A program made the position numbers and the translations under genes. DNA of 45,501 nucleotides, taken from the NCBI RefSeq assembly GCF_900009135.1, contig NZ_LT797701.1, positions 554,385-599,885 on the forward strand. Direction: 5' to 3'. This DNA comes from Planktothrix sp. PCC 11201 (lineage in GTDB: Bacteria > Cyanobacteriota > Cyanobacteriia > Cyanobacteriales > Microcoleaceae). Under the pieces are notes generated by a model, which was given only the letters and a program-made list of their open reading frames with translations, had not been told where the DNA came from and made no database searches. This document shows, piece by piece, positions 35,228 to 43,580 of the stretch; the first letter of the stretch is position 1; every line of letters starts with the position of its first letter.

Positions 35228-37282
35228 TTACCCAGTAATTCCTGAGAAGACTACGAAGCCGAGAACGGCTACAAATACAATCAGGGCGTAGAATTGGGCG
35301 CGACCATTTTCGAGGTATTTTAAGCCTTCTCCGGTGACTAAGGTGACTAACCCGGTGAGGTTAACGGCGCCATCGACAACCCGATAGTCTACTTCCATCA
35401 CTTGTCGTGCTAATCGACGACTTCCCCGAACAAATAGCACCTCGTTAATATCATCCAGATACCATTTGTTCTTAGAAAAATTGTAAAGGGCTGGGTATTT
35501 TGTAGCGATCGCCACGGGGTCAATTTTACCCGCCAAATACATTAAATAGGCGACACTAATTCCAATTAAAGCAATACCAACGGAACTTCCTGCCATAATC
35601 AAAAATTCCGTCAATTCAAATTCCGCCAAATGTTCTTGAACCTGTTTCAAACTTTCCCCGGGGGCGTGAATAAACAGTTCAAAAATATTATTAAACGGAG
35701 TCCCCACTAACCCAATAAATACCGAAGGAACCGCTAAAACCATTAACGGTAAAATCATCGTAATCGGGGATTCATGGGGATCGTGGCTATGGCCGTGATC
35801 ATGATCGTCTTCGAGTTCCTCGGGATTCATCGCCCCAGGGCCAAAGGCAAATTGAGGGCCATTAGCTTCCGTTAACAGATTTTGTTGAATGGTGGTGTCA
35901 TTCCCTCGGAATTTGCCTTCAAAGGTCATGAAATACATTCGGAACATATAAAAGGCAGTCATTCCGGCCGTTAACCAGCCGACTAACCATAATATCGGGT
36001 TGGCGGCAAAGGCATTACTGAGAATTTCATCCTTTGACCAAAAACCCGCAAAGGGCGGAATACCGCAAATCGCTAAAGTTCCCACCAGGAAACAGGCGGA
36101 GGTCACGGGCATATATTTGCGTAACCCGCCCATCAGACGCATATCCTGGGCCAAAACTGGTTCATGGCCGACCACAGCTTCCATCCCGTGAATCACCGAA
36201 CCCGAACACAGGAATAACATGGCTTTAAAATAGGCGTGGGTCATCAGGTGGAATAGTCCGGCACTGTAAGCTCCAACTCCCATGGCCATCACCATGTAAC
36301 CCAATTGGGAAATTGTCGAATAGGCCAGTCCTTTTTTAATGTCATTTTGGGTGAGGGCGATAGTGGCCCCCAAGAATGCCGTAAAACATCCGGTAAAGGC
36401 AATAATATTCATCACTATCGGCAACCCTTCAAATACAGGGTACATCCGAGCCACTAAAAACACTCCGGCGGCCACCATCGTGGCGGCGTGAATTAAAGCA
36501 GAAATTGGGGTTGGGCCTTCCATGGCATCGGGAAGCCAAACGTGCAGGGGGAATTGGGCCGACTTAGCCACCGGGCCCAGAAAAACTAATACTCCTAATA
36601 AAGTGGCTAAAATCACACTCAGGGAACCCGTTTCTACCGCTTGTTCCAAGCGTTCCCCCATTAAGTCAAAATCAAAGGTATTGGTAGCCCAATAGATGCC
36701 TAATATTCCTAAGAGTAAACCGAAGTCACCAACCCGGTTGGTGACAAAGGCCTTCTGGCAAGCATCGGCTGCGGGTTTGCGATCGTACCAGAACCCAATT
36801 AACAGGTAGGAACACATCCCCACCAGTTCCCAGAAAATATAAACCTGAATTAAGTTTGGGCAAATTACTAGCCCTAACATGGAAGAACTAAATAAACTCA
36901 GATAGGCATAAAAGCGTACATATCCGGGGTCATGGGCCATATAACCATCGGTGTAGATCATGACCAGGAAGGCGACGGTAGCCACAATAGCCAGCATCAC
37001 GACCGCTAGATGGTCAATGGTATAACCCATCGTTAGTCTAAAGTCTCCGGCCGCTGCCCAGTCAATAATATAGGTGTAGGGAGCATGACCGCTGAGTTGA
37101 CTCCAAAGCAGGGCAAAAGATAAGACCATGGATGCCCCTAAGGTTGAGACGAGGAAGGTTGAACAAACTTGTCTCAAATTGTTAGTGGCGGTGTTGAAGG
37201 AAATCAGCCCAATTCCAACCAGGGTTGCACCTAATAGGGGCAACACGGGAATTAACCAGGCGTATTGATAGAGAGGTTCCAT
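35228..37282 (-). CDS. ndhF: NAD(P)H-quinone oxidoreductase subunit 5 (NdhF1 type)
   Basis: 684 residues with about 16 membrane helices and the long lateral helix expected near the C-terminus. This is an antiporter-like proton-pumping subunit of NDH-1. Motifs: FWELVGMCSYLLIGFW, FVTNRVGDFGLLLG, FPLHVWLPDAMEGPTPISAL and YSTISQLGYMVMAMG. A His/Asp-rich loop (D-D-H-D-H-G-H-S-H-D-P-H) lies at about 492-503; it could bind metal but is common in the family. No ribosome-binding site is visible. It heads the ndhF-ndhD unit. Confidence 0.95.
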   Translation of the reverse strand: MEPLYQYAWLIPVLPLLGATLVGIGLISFNTATNNLRQVCSTFLVSTLGASMVLSFALLWSQLSGHAPYTYIIDWAAAGDFRLTMGYTIDHLAVVMLAIVATVAFLVMIYTDGYMAHDPGYVRFYAYLSLFSSSMLGLVICPNLIQVYIFWELVGMCSYLLIGFWYDRKPAADACQKAFVTNRVGDFGLLLGILGIYWATNTFDFDLMGERLEQAVETGSLSVILATLLGVLVFLGPVAKSAQFPLHVWLPDAMEGPTPISALIHAATMVAAGVFLVARMYPVFEGLPIVMNIIAFTGCFTAFLGATIALTQNDIKKGLAYSTISQLGYMVMAMGVGAYSAGLFHLMTHAYFKAMLFLCSGSVIHGMEAVVGHEPVLAQDMRLMGGLRKYMPVTSACFLVGTLAICGIPPFAGFWSKDEILSNAFAANPILWLVGWLTAGMTAFYMFRMYFMTFEGKFRGNDTTIQQNLLTEANGPQFAFGPGAMNPEELEDDHDHGHSHDPHESPITMILPLMVLAVPSVFIGLVGTPFNNIFELFIHAPGESLKQVQEHLAEFELTEFLIMAGSSVGIALIGISVAYLMYLAGKIDPVAIATKYPALYNFSKNKWYLDDINEVLFVRGSRRLARQVMEVDYRVVDGAVNLTGLVTLVTGEGLKYLENGRAQFYALIVFVAVLGFVVFSGITG

Positions 37283-37775
37283 AACTATGTCAACTTTATA
37301 GTTCTTAATGAACTTGCCAAAACTGTTGATAATTTTGACATAGAGTATGAACCTTATGAGTAAAAATTCCTGAAATCTTTCTTAGGAAGTCACCGAAACC
37401 GTAAATTTAGGACTACGTTCGGGGGATTGTATCATACACAAATCCCCCTGGTTCTAGGCTCGTAGCCAATGTCAATTTCTTTGTATCTTTTCTGCTCCAC
37501 TAAGAATTAACACAGATGAGATGACATTTGAGCAACCCTGACTACTGCTTGAAAAAATTCCTTTAGAAAATTGTTAAATATTATTTCAAAACCCTCAAAC
37601 TAGCAACGCTAACAATCGGATAATTAAGGGTGATGTTCCCCCATCTCCTTAATTATCAATAAAAAAACAACGATAAAACCCGGCAAAAAATTCAAGAATA
37701 TCAAGGAATCATCAATGAGTTGAAAACTTGCAATGTCTAGTTGTTGATGACATGATCGCTAAACAATAAAAAATC
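37283..37775. other. Upstream region of ndhF with several inverted repeats
   Basis: There is no gene. TATGTCAA (37286-37293) and TTGACATA (37335-37342) form an inverted pair just upstream of ndhF, a possible regulatory site. GGGGGATT (37421-37428) pairs with AATCCCCC (37441-37448). GATAATTAAGG (37619-37629) pairs perfectly with CCTTAATTATC (37647-37657). The last two may be repeat or insertion-sequence relics; neither has a T-tract. Confidence 0.55.
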
Positions 37776-37961
37776 TCAGTTATCACAAAAGGAAATAAAT
37801 TGTGACCTTGAAATTATTCCTAAGTGTAAATATTTGAAGCATTCATAATTTCTGGCTTCTTGAAATAAGTCTTTATACTCGGCACAATATTCATCTATGA
37901 TGGCAACTGTTGGCTGAGCCTCTCTCGCCAAATGCTTCAGGATTTGTAATTCTACATCCAT
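37776..37961 (-). pseudogene. IS701-family transposase N-terminal fragment
   Basis: 61 residues. The stretch MDVELQILKHLAREAQPTVA, followed by DEYCAEYKDLF and YECFKYLHLGIIS, looks like the first 50 residues of IS701-type transposases (D-E-Y-C...Y-L-H-L-G-M-I-S). The catalytic DDE part is missing; after I-S-R-S the sequence departs and stops. It is a relic of an insertion sequence, without recognised terminal repeats. Confidence 0.6.
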
Positions 37962-38137
37962 TACCCCACCTATCTTGTAGAGTTTGATCTTTTGATTCTT
38001 CTATATTATTATACTTGGAGAATAACAAAAGAGGGATAAAGCCCGATTTTCGGACTTTATTTTGAGAAAACATTCATTATTTCTATCAACACGTTGGTTT
38101 TCAGATCGCTCAAGATATTTAGTTAATATAGTTATCA
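37962..38137. other. Spacer with no recognised gene
   Basis: AT-rich DNA between the transposase fragment and the 66-bp element. A 60-codon minus-strand frame overlapping the transposase fragment has no recognisable product. I see nothing else here. Confidence 0.5.
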
Positions 38138-38203
38138 GTTTGTAGGGGCGGGTTCATCAAAATTTTATTAATCAACAAAGATCTGACTAAACCCGCCCTT
38201 ACT
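38138..38203 (+). repeat. 66-bp inverted-repeat element, copy 2 (MITE-like)
   Basis: It begins TTTGTAGGGGCGGGTTCATC and ends in AAACCCGCCCTTACT, with inverted ends and an AT-rich interior. It is the same length as the copy at 35148-35213 and about 80% identical by hand alignment. Heptad repeats directly follow it. Confidence 0.8.
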
Positions 38204-38207
38204 TAAC

Positions 38208-38231
38208 AGTTATCAGTTAGCAGTTATCAGT
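38208..38231 (+). repeat. Short heptad array (AGTTATC/AGTTAGC)
   Basis: AGTTATC, AGTTAGC and AGTTATC, then AGT. It lies between the 66-bp element and the MscS-like gene. A related GATAACTGAT lies beside the other copy of the 66-bp element, at about 35214-35223. Confidence 0.7.
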
Positions 38232-38266
38232 AAATAGTCTATTAAACTTTTGACTCTTACAATAAA

Positions 38267-39853
38267 ATGAGCAACCTATTAATTATCTTGGCTGAAGTTA
38301 GCCTAGTAATCATTGTTTTTCTATTCTTGATTGGTCTGGTTAGAAATTCATCCCAACTTTTAATTAAATTTTCCCTCTTTAAAAGCAACGATTCCCGAAT
38401 CAAAACCCTGCGCCAAAACATCACAAGATTGTTGGTATTAGTTGGCTTAGTGCTGTGTATTTTGATTGTCGGGGTGAATGGTTTTTTACTCTATCAAGGT
38501 GAAAATATTCAACAATATACACTCGATTTAATTAGCCGTATTCCCCCAGAATTTTGGATTAACCTCGGAATCGGTATTGGTCAAAGTATTGGTGCTGTTG
38601 TTGTAGCATTAATCGCTCTTAAACTGCTGAAATATTGGCTAAAAATAGCCAGCACTCGTGCCAAAAACATCGAAAGAAGCACCGCCGATGATGAAAGTAT
38701 TGATGCTTTTTTTACCGCCCTTTATCAAAGAATCCGAGGCGGAATATGGCTGTGGGTAATCATTTCCTGTACTCAATTTCTCAAATTACCCGCCATCGTT
38801 TCTGAATATCTCTATATCGCACTACGGATCTATCTGATTATAGCAGTCGGATTACTGGTTTTAAAAGCCGCCGCCGCCATTGTCGATACCCTAGATGTTC
38901 TCACCCTCAAATACTCTAACTCGGATAACCTGTTGCGATTTTATGCTCGTCTGCAACACCTCATACCTTTATTAAAACGGTGTCTGGAATTTGTCATCTA
39001 TGTTTGCATCGCCACATTAGTAACACAACAGATCCAATTAATCGCCCAACTTTCTACTTTTGGTCTACGAATTATTAAAATTATTGCCCTAATCTTCTTG
39101 AGTCAGGTGTTATTTGAAGTTGTTCACTTATTGATTGAAGAAGTGGTATTTAAAGAGCAGAATTTGACAGACATCCAAAGAAGTAGACGCTTAACATTGA
39201 TTCCGTTGTTTCGGAGTTTATTGCAATATTTAATATATTTCACCGTTGGAATTTTCATTCTTTATACCCTTGATATTAATCCCACTCCCATATTAGCGGG
39301 TGCGGGGATTGTCGGTATTGCTATCGGTTTAGGAGCCCAGACCCTAATTAACGATATCGTCAGTGGGTTTTTTATTCTGTTTGAAAACTACTATTTAGTG
39401 GGTGATTATGTTGAGTTGAGAAAAGCTGAAGAAACAACAGTAGAAGGGATTGTTGAAGCCATTGAACTCAGAACAACCCGCATCCGACATCCCAATGGTC
39501 AATTACAAATTATTCGCAATGGCGATATGGGTTCCATTACCAATTACTCCAAACAATATGTTTTTGCCGTAGTAGATGTTAGCGTCCCTTATGATTCTAA
39601 TTTAGCTTATATTTATCAAGTCATTGAGGAGGTAGGACAACAGTTAAAAGCCAATTCTACAGATATACTGGAACCCACACAAATTGATGGCGTAGAAAAT
39701 CTGAGCGAGTCTAACTTATTGTTACGAACATTAACCAAAGTTAAGCCCGGAAAACATCTTCAGATTCAGCGGATTTTGCGAAAGAATTTTATGGATACCT
39801 TGTTAAAGGAAGGAATTCTACTTCCGGCTCACCCTGAAAGTAGTGAAGACTAA
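38267..39853 (+). CDS. MscS-like mechanosensitive channel
   Basis: 528 residues. Five or six membrane helices (about 5-30, 50-75, 95-120, 155-200, 225-290, 315-350) precede the MscS core. The pore helix is glycine/alanine rich (ILAGAGIVGIAIGLGAQTLI), and the beta domain (about 365-430) follows with YYLVGDYVELRKAEETTVEG and HPNGQLQIIRNGDMG. Such channels open at high membrane tension and release solutes on hypo-osmotic shock. The position just before a compatible-solute transporter is meaningful. There is no clear ribosome-binding site. Confidence 0.92.
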   Translation: MSNLLIILAEVSLVIIVFLFLIGLVRNSSQLLIKFSLFKSNDSRIKTLRQNITRLLVLVGLVLCILIVGVNGFLLYQGENIQQYTLDLISRIPPEFWINLGIGIGQSIGAVVVALIALKLLKYWLKIASTRAKNIERSTADDESIDAFFTALYQRIRGGIWLWVIISCTQFLKLPAIVSEYLYIALRIYLIIAVGLLVLKAAAAIVDTLDVLTLKYSNSDNLLRFYARLQHLIPLLKRCLEFVIYVCIATLVTQQIQLIAQLSTFGLRIIKIIALIFLSQVLFEVVHLLIEEVVFKEQNLTDIQRSRRLTLIPLFRSLLQYLIYFTVGIFILYTLDINPTPILAGAGIVGIAIGLGAQTLINDIVSGFFILFENYYLVGDYVELRKAEETTVEGIVEAIELRTTRIRHPNGQLQIIRNGDMGSITNYSKQYVFAVVDVSVPYDSNLAYIYQVIEEVGQQLKANSTDILEPTQIDGVENLSESNLLLRTLTKVKPGKHLQIQRILRKNFMDTLLKEGILLPAHPESSED

Positions 39854-39919
39854 TTTAGCATGATTGGGGGGTGTTATAAATCTTAAAATATAGCGATCAA
39901 TTTTGTAGTATGATTATTC

Positions 39920-39950
39920 GCAGGAACTACAATCACTAATCTAGTCCTGC
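39920..39950 (+). promoter_or_regulatory. Stem-loop upstream of the small gene
   Basis: GCAGGAACTA (39920-39929) pairs with TAGTCCTGC (39942-39950), with one bulged base and a 12-nt loop. There is no T-tract, so it is not a clear terminator. It lies about 100 bp before the 85-residue protein gene and could be a leader structure. Confidence 0.4.
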
Positions 39951-40046
39951 ATAAAGATCACAAAGATTGGCATTAGCTAACCCAAAATAGTATCCCACCT
40001 CGGTAATTTTGTCCCAAATTTATTAACAAGTAGCCAGGATATTGTT

Positions 40047-40304
40047 ATGAAATCACCCTCAAAAAAGGCTCCGACAATTGGACTCGTGGAAGTACCCGCC
40101 CTGGGGCTATATGAAAGCCGTTTGCTGATGAAAAAATGTTTCGAGAAAGGTTTATCAGGTAAAGCGTTGGAAATATTTACTCAAGAAATTATTTCAGACA
40201 CTTCTATAGATTGGCAGACCCTAGAACAAAAATATAACTTTGTTTATTCAAAAGAACACGCCATTCCCGATCAGCTTTTTGATCAACTAAAAGGCAATTT
40301 ATAA
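40047..40304 (+). CDS. Unknown 85-residue protein of the osmotic cluster
   Basis: AGGA lies 7 nt before the ATG, so it is likely translated. Visible parts are TIGLVEVPALGLYESRLLMKK, then a mostly helical, acidic second half (E-I-I-S-D-T-S-I-D-W). There is no signal peptide, membrane helix or known motif. It is on the same strand as the MscS-like gene and proV, 66 bp before the latter, and might be an adaptor or regulator of the transporter. I do not recognise it. Confidence 0.65.
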   Translation: MKSPSKKAPTIGLVEVPALGLYESRLLMKKCFEKGLSGKALEIFTQEIISDTSIDWQTLEQKYNFVYSKEHAIPDQLFDQLKGNL

Positions 40305-40352
40305 AGAATAAAAAATCAATAATTTGCACTGGTTCAACCCAAAAGCCTTTAT

Positions 40353-40368
40353 TTTTTTGATCAAAAAA
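40353..40368 (+). promoter_or_regulatory. Perfect 16-bp palindrome at the proV start
   Basis: TTTTTTGA-TCAAAAAA ends 2 nt before the proV ATG, in place of a ribosome-binding site. A DNA operator or a start-masking element is possible. With no loop bases it is a poor RNA hairpin. Confidence 0.4.
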
Positions 40369-40370
40369 GC

Positions 40371-41621
40371 ATGAGTGATCCTAAACCCAAAATTCGTATC
40401 GAACATCTGATCAAGATCTATGGAGAGAATTGTGGTGCTGCCCTGAAGTTGTTTTCCCAGGGAGCCAGCCGAGAAGCTATCTTACAGGCCACAGGTCAGG
40501 TTCTCGGTATTGCCGATGTATCTTTGACCATTAACCCCGGCGAAATTTTTGTGGTGATGGGTTTGTCCGGTTCTGGTAAATCGACTCTGATTCGTTGTAT
40601 TAATCGTTTGATTGCCCCAACCAGGGGACACATTTATATTGATGATGAGGATATTGCTTATATAGATGAAAAACGAATTCGTCAAATTCGCCTCACTAAA
40701 GTATCGATGGTATTTCAGCATTTTGGGTTATTTCCCCATCGAACTGTCGTGAATAACGTAGAATACGGGCTAAAGTTACTGGGAATGAGTAAAACCCAAC
40801 GTCGGAGAAAAGCGTTGGCGACCTTGGAAGTGGTTGGGCTGGCTCCATGGGCAGACTATCGACCCTCGGCTCTGAGTGGGGGAATGCAGCAAAGGGTGGG
40901 GCTGGCTCGTGCTTTGGCAACGGATGCCGAGATTTTGCTGATGGATGAACCGTTTAGTGCCCTCGATCCCTTAACTCGTAGAGAGATGCAGAATGAATTA
41001 TTACGACTTCAGAAAGAGTTGAATAAAACCATAGTTTTTATTACTCACGACACTCCCGAAGCCTTAAAATTAGGCGATCGGATTGCGGTGATGAAAGAGG
41101 GGGTGATTGTTCAACTGGGGACACCAAAAGAACTGTTAAATCAACCGACTAATGACTATATCCGTGATTTTATTCAAGATGTTAATCGAGGGCAAATCCT
41201 CAAAGCTGGCACGATTGCCCGTCCAACTATTTGTCTAATTCTCGGTCAAGATTTAGATCAAGTCAAACTCCAACAGATACAAAACCAAAACCTCCAGCGA
41301 ATTTATATACTCAATCCTGACCAAGAACCGATAGGTTTTATTGATCCACAACAGCTTGATCTGGAAATTCAGCAAGACCTTAAAGACATTACCAATCAAT
41401 TGATACAAACCAACTTTTCCCAGGTGAAAGCAACCGCTCCTTTAGAAGATATTTTTCACCTTTACCGCAACGAACCAAGCCTAGTTGTGGTTGATGAAAC
41501 CGGAAAGTTTCAGGGAGTTTTAGAACAGGCAGATGTCCTTGCTAGTCTTAGTCGGTTTGGCGAAGTTTTTGACCCCCAAAAAGAACCCCTCAGCATCAAT
41601 ATTGCAGGAGAAAATCTATGA
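40371..41621 (+). CDS. proV: Glycine betaine/proline-type ABC transporter ATPase (ProV/OpuAA)
   Basis: 416 residues. The N-terminal stretch Y-G-E-N...A-L-K-L-F-S-Q-G with the following helix is the ProV-specific insert before the first strand. Walker A is GLSGSGKST (64-72), the signature LSGGMQQR, Walker B ILLMDEP and the switch His in ITHD. Two CBS-like units (about 280-405) follow; in OpuA such CBS pairs sense ionic strength. It powers uptake of compatible solute. It overlaps the next gene by 4 nt (ATGA). Confidence 0.94.
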   Translation: MSDPKPKIRIEHLIKIYGENCGAALKLFSQGASREAILQATGQVLGIADVSLTINPGEIFVVMGLSGSGKSTLIRCINRLIAPTRGHIYIDDEDIAYIDEKRIRQIRLTKVSMVFQHFGLFPHRTVVNNVEYGLKLLGMSKTQRRRKALATLEVVGLAPWADYRPSALSGGMQQRVGLARALATDAEILLMDEPFSALDPLTRREMQNELLRLQKELNKTIVFITHDTPEALKLGDRIAVMKEGVIVQLGTPKELLNQPTNDYIRDFIQDVNRGQILKAGTIARPTICLILGQDLDQVKLQQIQNQNLQRIYILNPDQEPIGFIDPQQLDLEIQQDLKDITNQLIQTNFSQVKATAPLEDIFHLYRNEPSLVVVDETGKFQGVLEQADVLASLSRFGEVFDPQKEPLSINIAGENL

Positions 41622-43561
41622 TTAAAAAACGCCTGAAACAATCAACTTTGCTAGTTCTGGCCACTCTATTTCTGATCGGTTTAATCAGTTTTTCCTCCCG
41701 CGCCCAAACAACAACTGATTCTGCTTTGTCTGGAAAAACAGTAACTGTTCGTTCAGGGACAAGCGATTGGATTGAGGATCGGTTTCAAACTGAGATTGTT
41801 AATATCGGCTTGGAGAGACTCGGTTACAAAACAGCACCACTGGTAGCGGTGGCATATCCAGCCTTGTATACCGCCGTCGCTAATGGTGATTTAGATATTG
41901 CTCCCGTCTTTGGAGACCCCGGACATAATGAATTTTATCAAAATGCTGGCGGTGAAAAAAAGTTGGAGAAAGTCGGTCTACTTTTTCCTCTGATACAGGG
42001 CTATCAGATTGATAAAAAGACTGCCGACAAATATGGAATTACTAACTTACAACAATTTCAAGATCCAAAAATTGCCCAGCTATTTGATAGCGATGGAGAT
42101 GGCAAAGCCGATCTGGTTGGTTGTGATCCCGGTTGGAGTTGTGAGTTAGAAATAGAACATCAAATGGATGCTTACAAACTGCGGGATACGGTGGAAATCA
42201 ATCAGGGAAATTATACTGCCTTAATTGCCGATGCCTTAACTCGTTACAAACAAGGAAAACCGTTTTTTTCCTATGTTTATAGTCCTTTCTGGCTCGGTCA
42301 GGTGCTGAAGGTCGATCAAGATGTTATTTGGTTAGAAGTTCCTTTTACCACCTCTAATATTGGAAATCTTACCGCTAAAGATACATCTGTAAATGGGAAA
42401 AATCTGGGGATGGTTCTGGGTAAATATCGAGTGATTGCTAACCGGAAATTTTTAGCCGCCCATCCATCGGTTAAACATTTCTTGGAACGGGTTAAGATTC
42501 CTTATGAAGATATGATTCAGGAAAGCTATCGGATTAAAAAGGGTGAAGATAAACCCCAAGATATTCGTCGTCATGCGGAAGAATGGGTGAGGCAAAATCA
42601 AGACCTTTTTGATGGGTGGTTAGCCCAAATCAATCAGACCAGCAACCAGCTAGGGGAAAAACCCTCAAGTATAATAAACAATACTACTAACAAAAGTTTA
42701 GAAGGACTGAATATCTTACTAAATCCCTTCGGGCTTTACACCATTCCACTAGATAAGTGGATTACAGGCGGCATTAATTTCCTGGTAGACAACTTTCGTC
42801 CCTTTTTCCAATCTTTTCGTATTCCTATTAATTGGTTACTAACAGAAGTTCGCGGTTTATTGTTGGCTATTCCCCCTCTGATTTCTCTACTTTTAATTAG
42901 CTTGATGACCTGGAAAATTGCCGGAAAAGGTTTGGGCATTTATAGCCTGCTTGCCCTAACGTTAATTGGTTTTGTTGGGCTGTGGGAAGCCGCGATGGTT
43001 TCCCTTGCCCTAGTGGTTACGGCGGTTATATTTTGTATCATAGTCGGCATTCCCTTGGGTGTAGCCTGTGCGCGGAGCGATCGCTTTGAGCAAGCCTTTA
43101 GACCCCTGCTCGATGCCATGCAAACCCTGCCCACTTTTGTCTATCTGGTTCCCGTCGTCATGCTCTTTGGGATTGGAGAAGTTCCGGGGGTAATTGCTAC
43201 AATTATCTACGCCCTTCCCCCCTTAATTCGCTTCACGAATTTGGGCATTCGACAAGTCTCAACCGAAGTGGTGGAGGCGGCCTATGCTTTTGGTTCAACC
43301 CCCGGACAAATTCTGTGGGAAGTGCAAATTCCTCTAGCCATACCAACGATTCTGGCGGGAGTGAATCAAACGGTGTTGTTTGCTTTGGGAATGTCGGTAA
43401 TTGCTTCGATGATTGCAGTTCCGGGACTGGGTTTAACGGTATTACAAGGAATGGGGCGTTTGGATGTGGGGATGGCGGCAGTGGGAGGACTCGCAATTGT
43501 TTTGTTGGCAATCCTGCTTGACCGGATTACTCAAGCTATAGGAAAGACCAATAACTCTTGA
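41618..43561 (+). CDS. Fused substrate-binding (ProX-like) and permease (ProW-like) protein
   Basis: 647 residues. A signal anchor at about 8-27 is followed by a ProX-like domain (about 37-340) with DSDGDGKADLVGC, a following D-P-G-W-S-C-E, and F-D-G-W-L. A linker and then a permease domain follow, with about seven helices (about 380-645) and the coupling motif EAAYAFGSTPGQILWEVQIPLA. Known OpuABC fusions have the permease first; here the binding domain comes first. Compared by memory with E. coli ProX, Trp140 is kept (Trp173 here), while Trp65 and Trp188 are replaced (Gly99 and Tyr221). The substrate may differ from glycine betaine. It is translationally coupled to proV. Confidence 0.9.
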   Translation: MIKKRLKQSTLLVLATLFLIGLISFSSRAQTTTDSALSGKTVTVRSGTSDWIEDRFQTEIVNIGLERLGYKTAPLVAVAYPALYTAVANGDLDIAPVFGDPGHNEFYQNAGGEKKLEKVGLLFPLIQGYQIDKKTADKYGITNLQQFQDPKIAQLFDSDGDGKADLVGCDPGWSCELEIEHQMDAYKLRDTVEINQGNYTALIADALTRYKQGKPFFSYVYSPFWLGQVLKVDQDVIWLEVPFTTSNIGNLTAKDTSVNGKNLGMVLGKYRVIANRKFLAAHPSVKHFLERVKIPYEDMIQESYRIKKGEDKPQDIRRHAEEWVRQNQDLFDGWLAQINQTSNQLGEKPSSIINNTTNKSLEGLNILLNPFGLYTIPLDKWITGGINFLVDNFRPFFQSFRIPINWLLTEVRGLLLAIPPLISLLLISLMTWKIAGKGLGIYSLLALTLIGFVGLWEAAMVSLALVVTAVIFCIIVGIPLGVACARSDRFEQAFRPLLDAMQTLPTFVYLVPVVMLFGIGEVPGVIATIIYALPPLIRFTNLGIRQVSTEVVEAAYAFGSTPGQILWEVQIPLAIPTILAGVNQTVLFALGMSVIASMIAVPGLGLTVLQGMGRLDVGMAAVGGLAIVLLAILLDRITQAIGKTNNS

Positions 43562-43580
43562 GATCTCTATTCTGTAGTGT

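Noticed and set aside
33492-37282. NdhD/NdhF as parts of a CO2-uptake NDH-1MS complex
   Set aside because: No cupA/cupB-type gene is adjacent and the two genes are paired with each other, which favours the respiratory NDH-1L type.
37891-38073. 60-codon minus-strand frame beside the transposase fragment
   Set aside because: It overlaps the better-supported transposase fragment in another frame and has no recognisable content.
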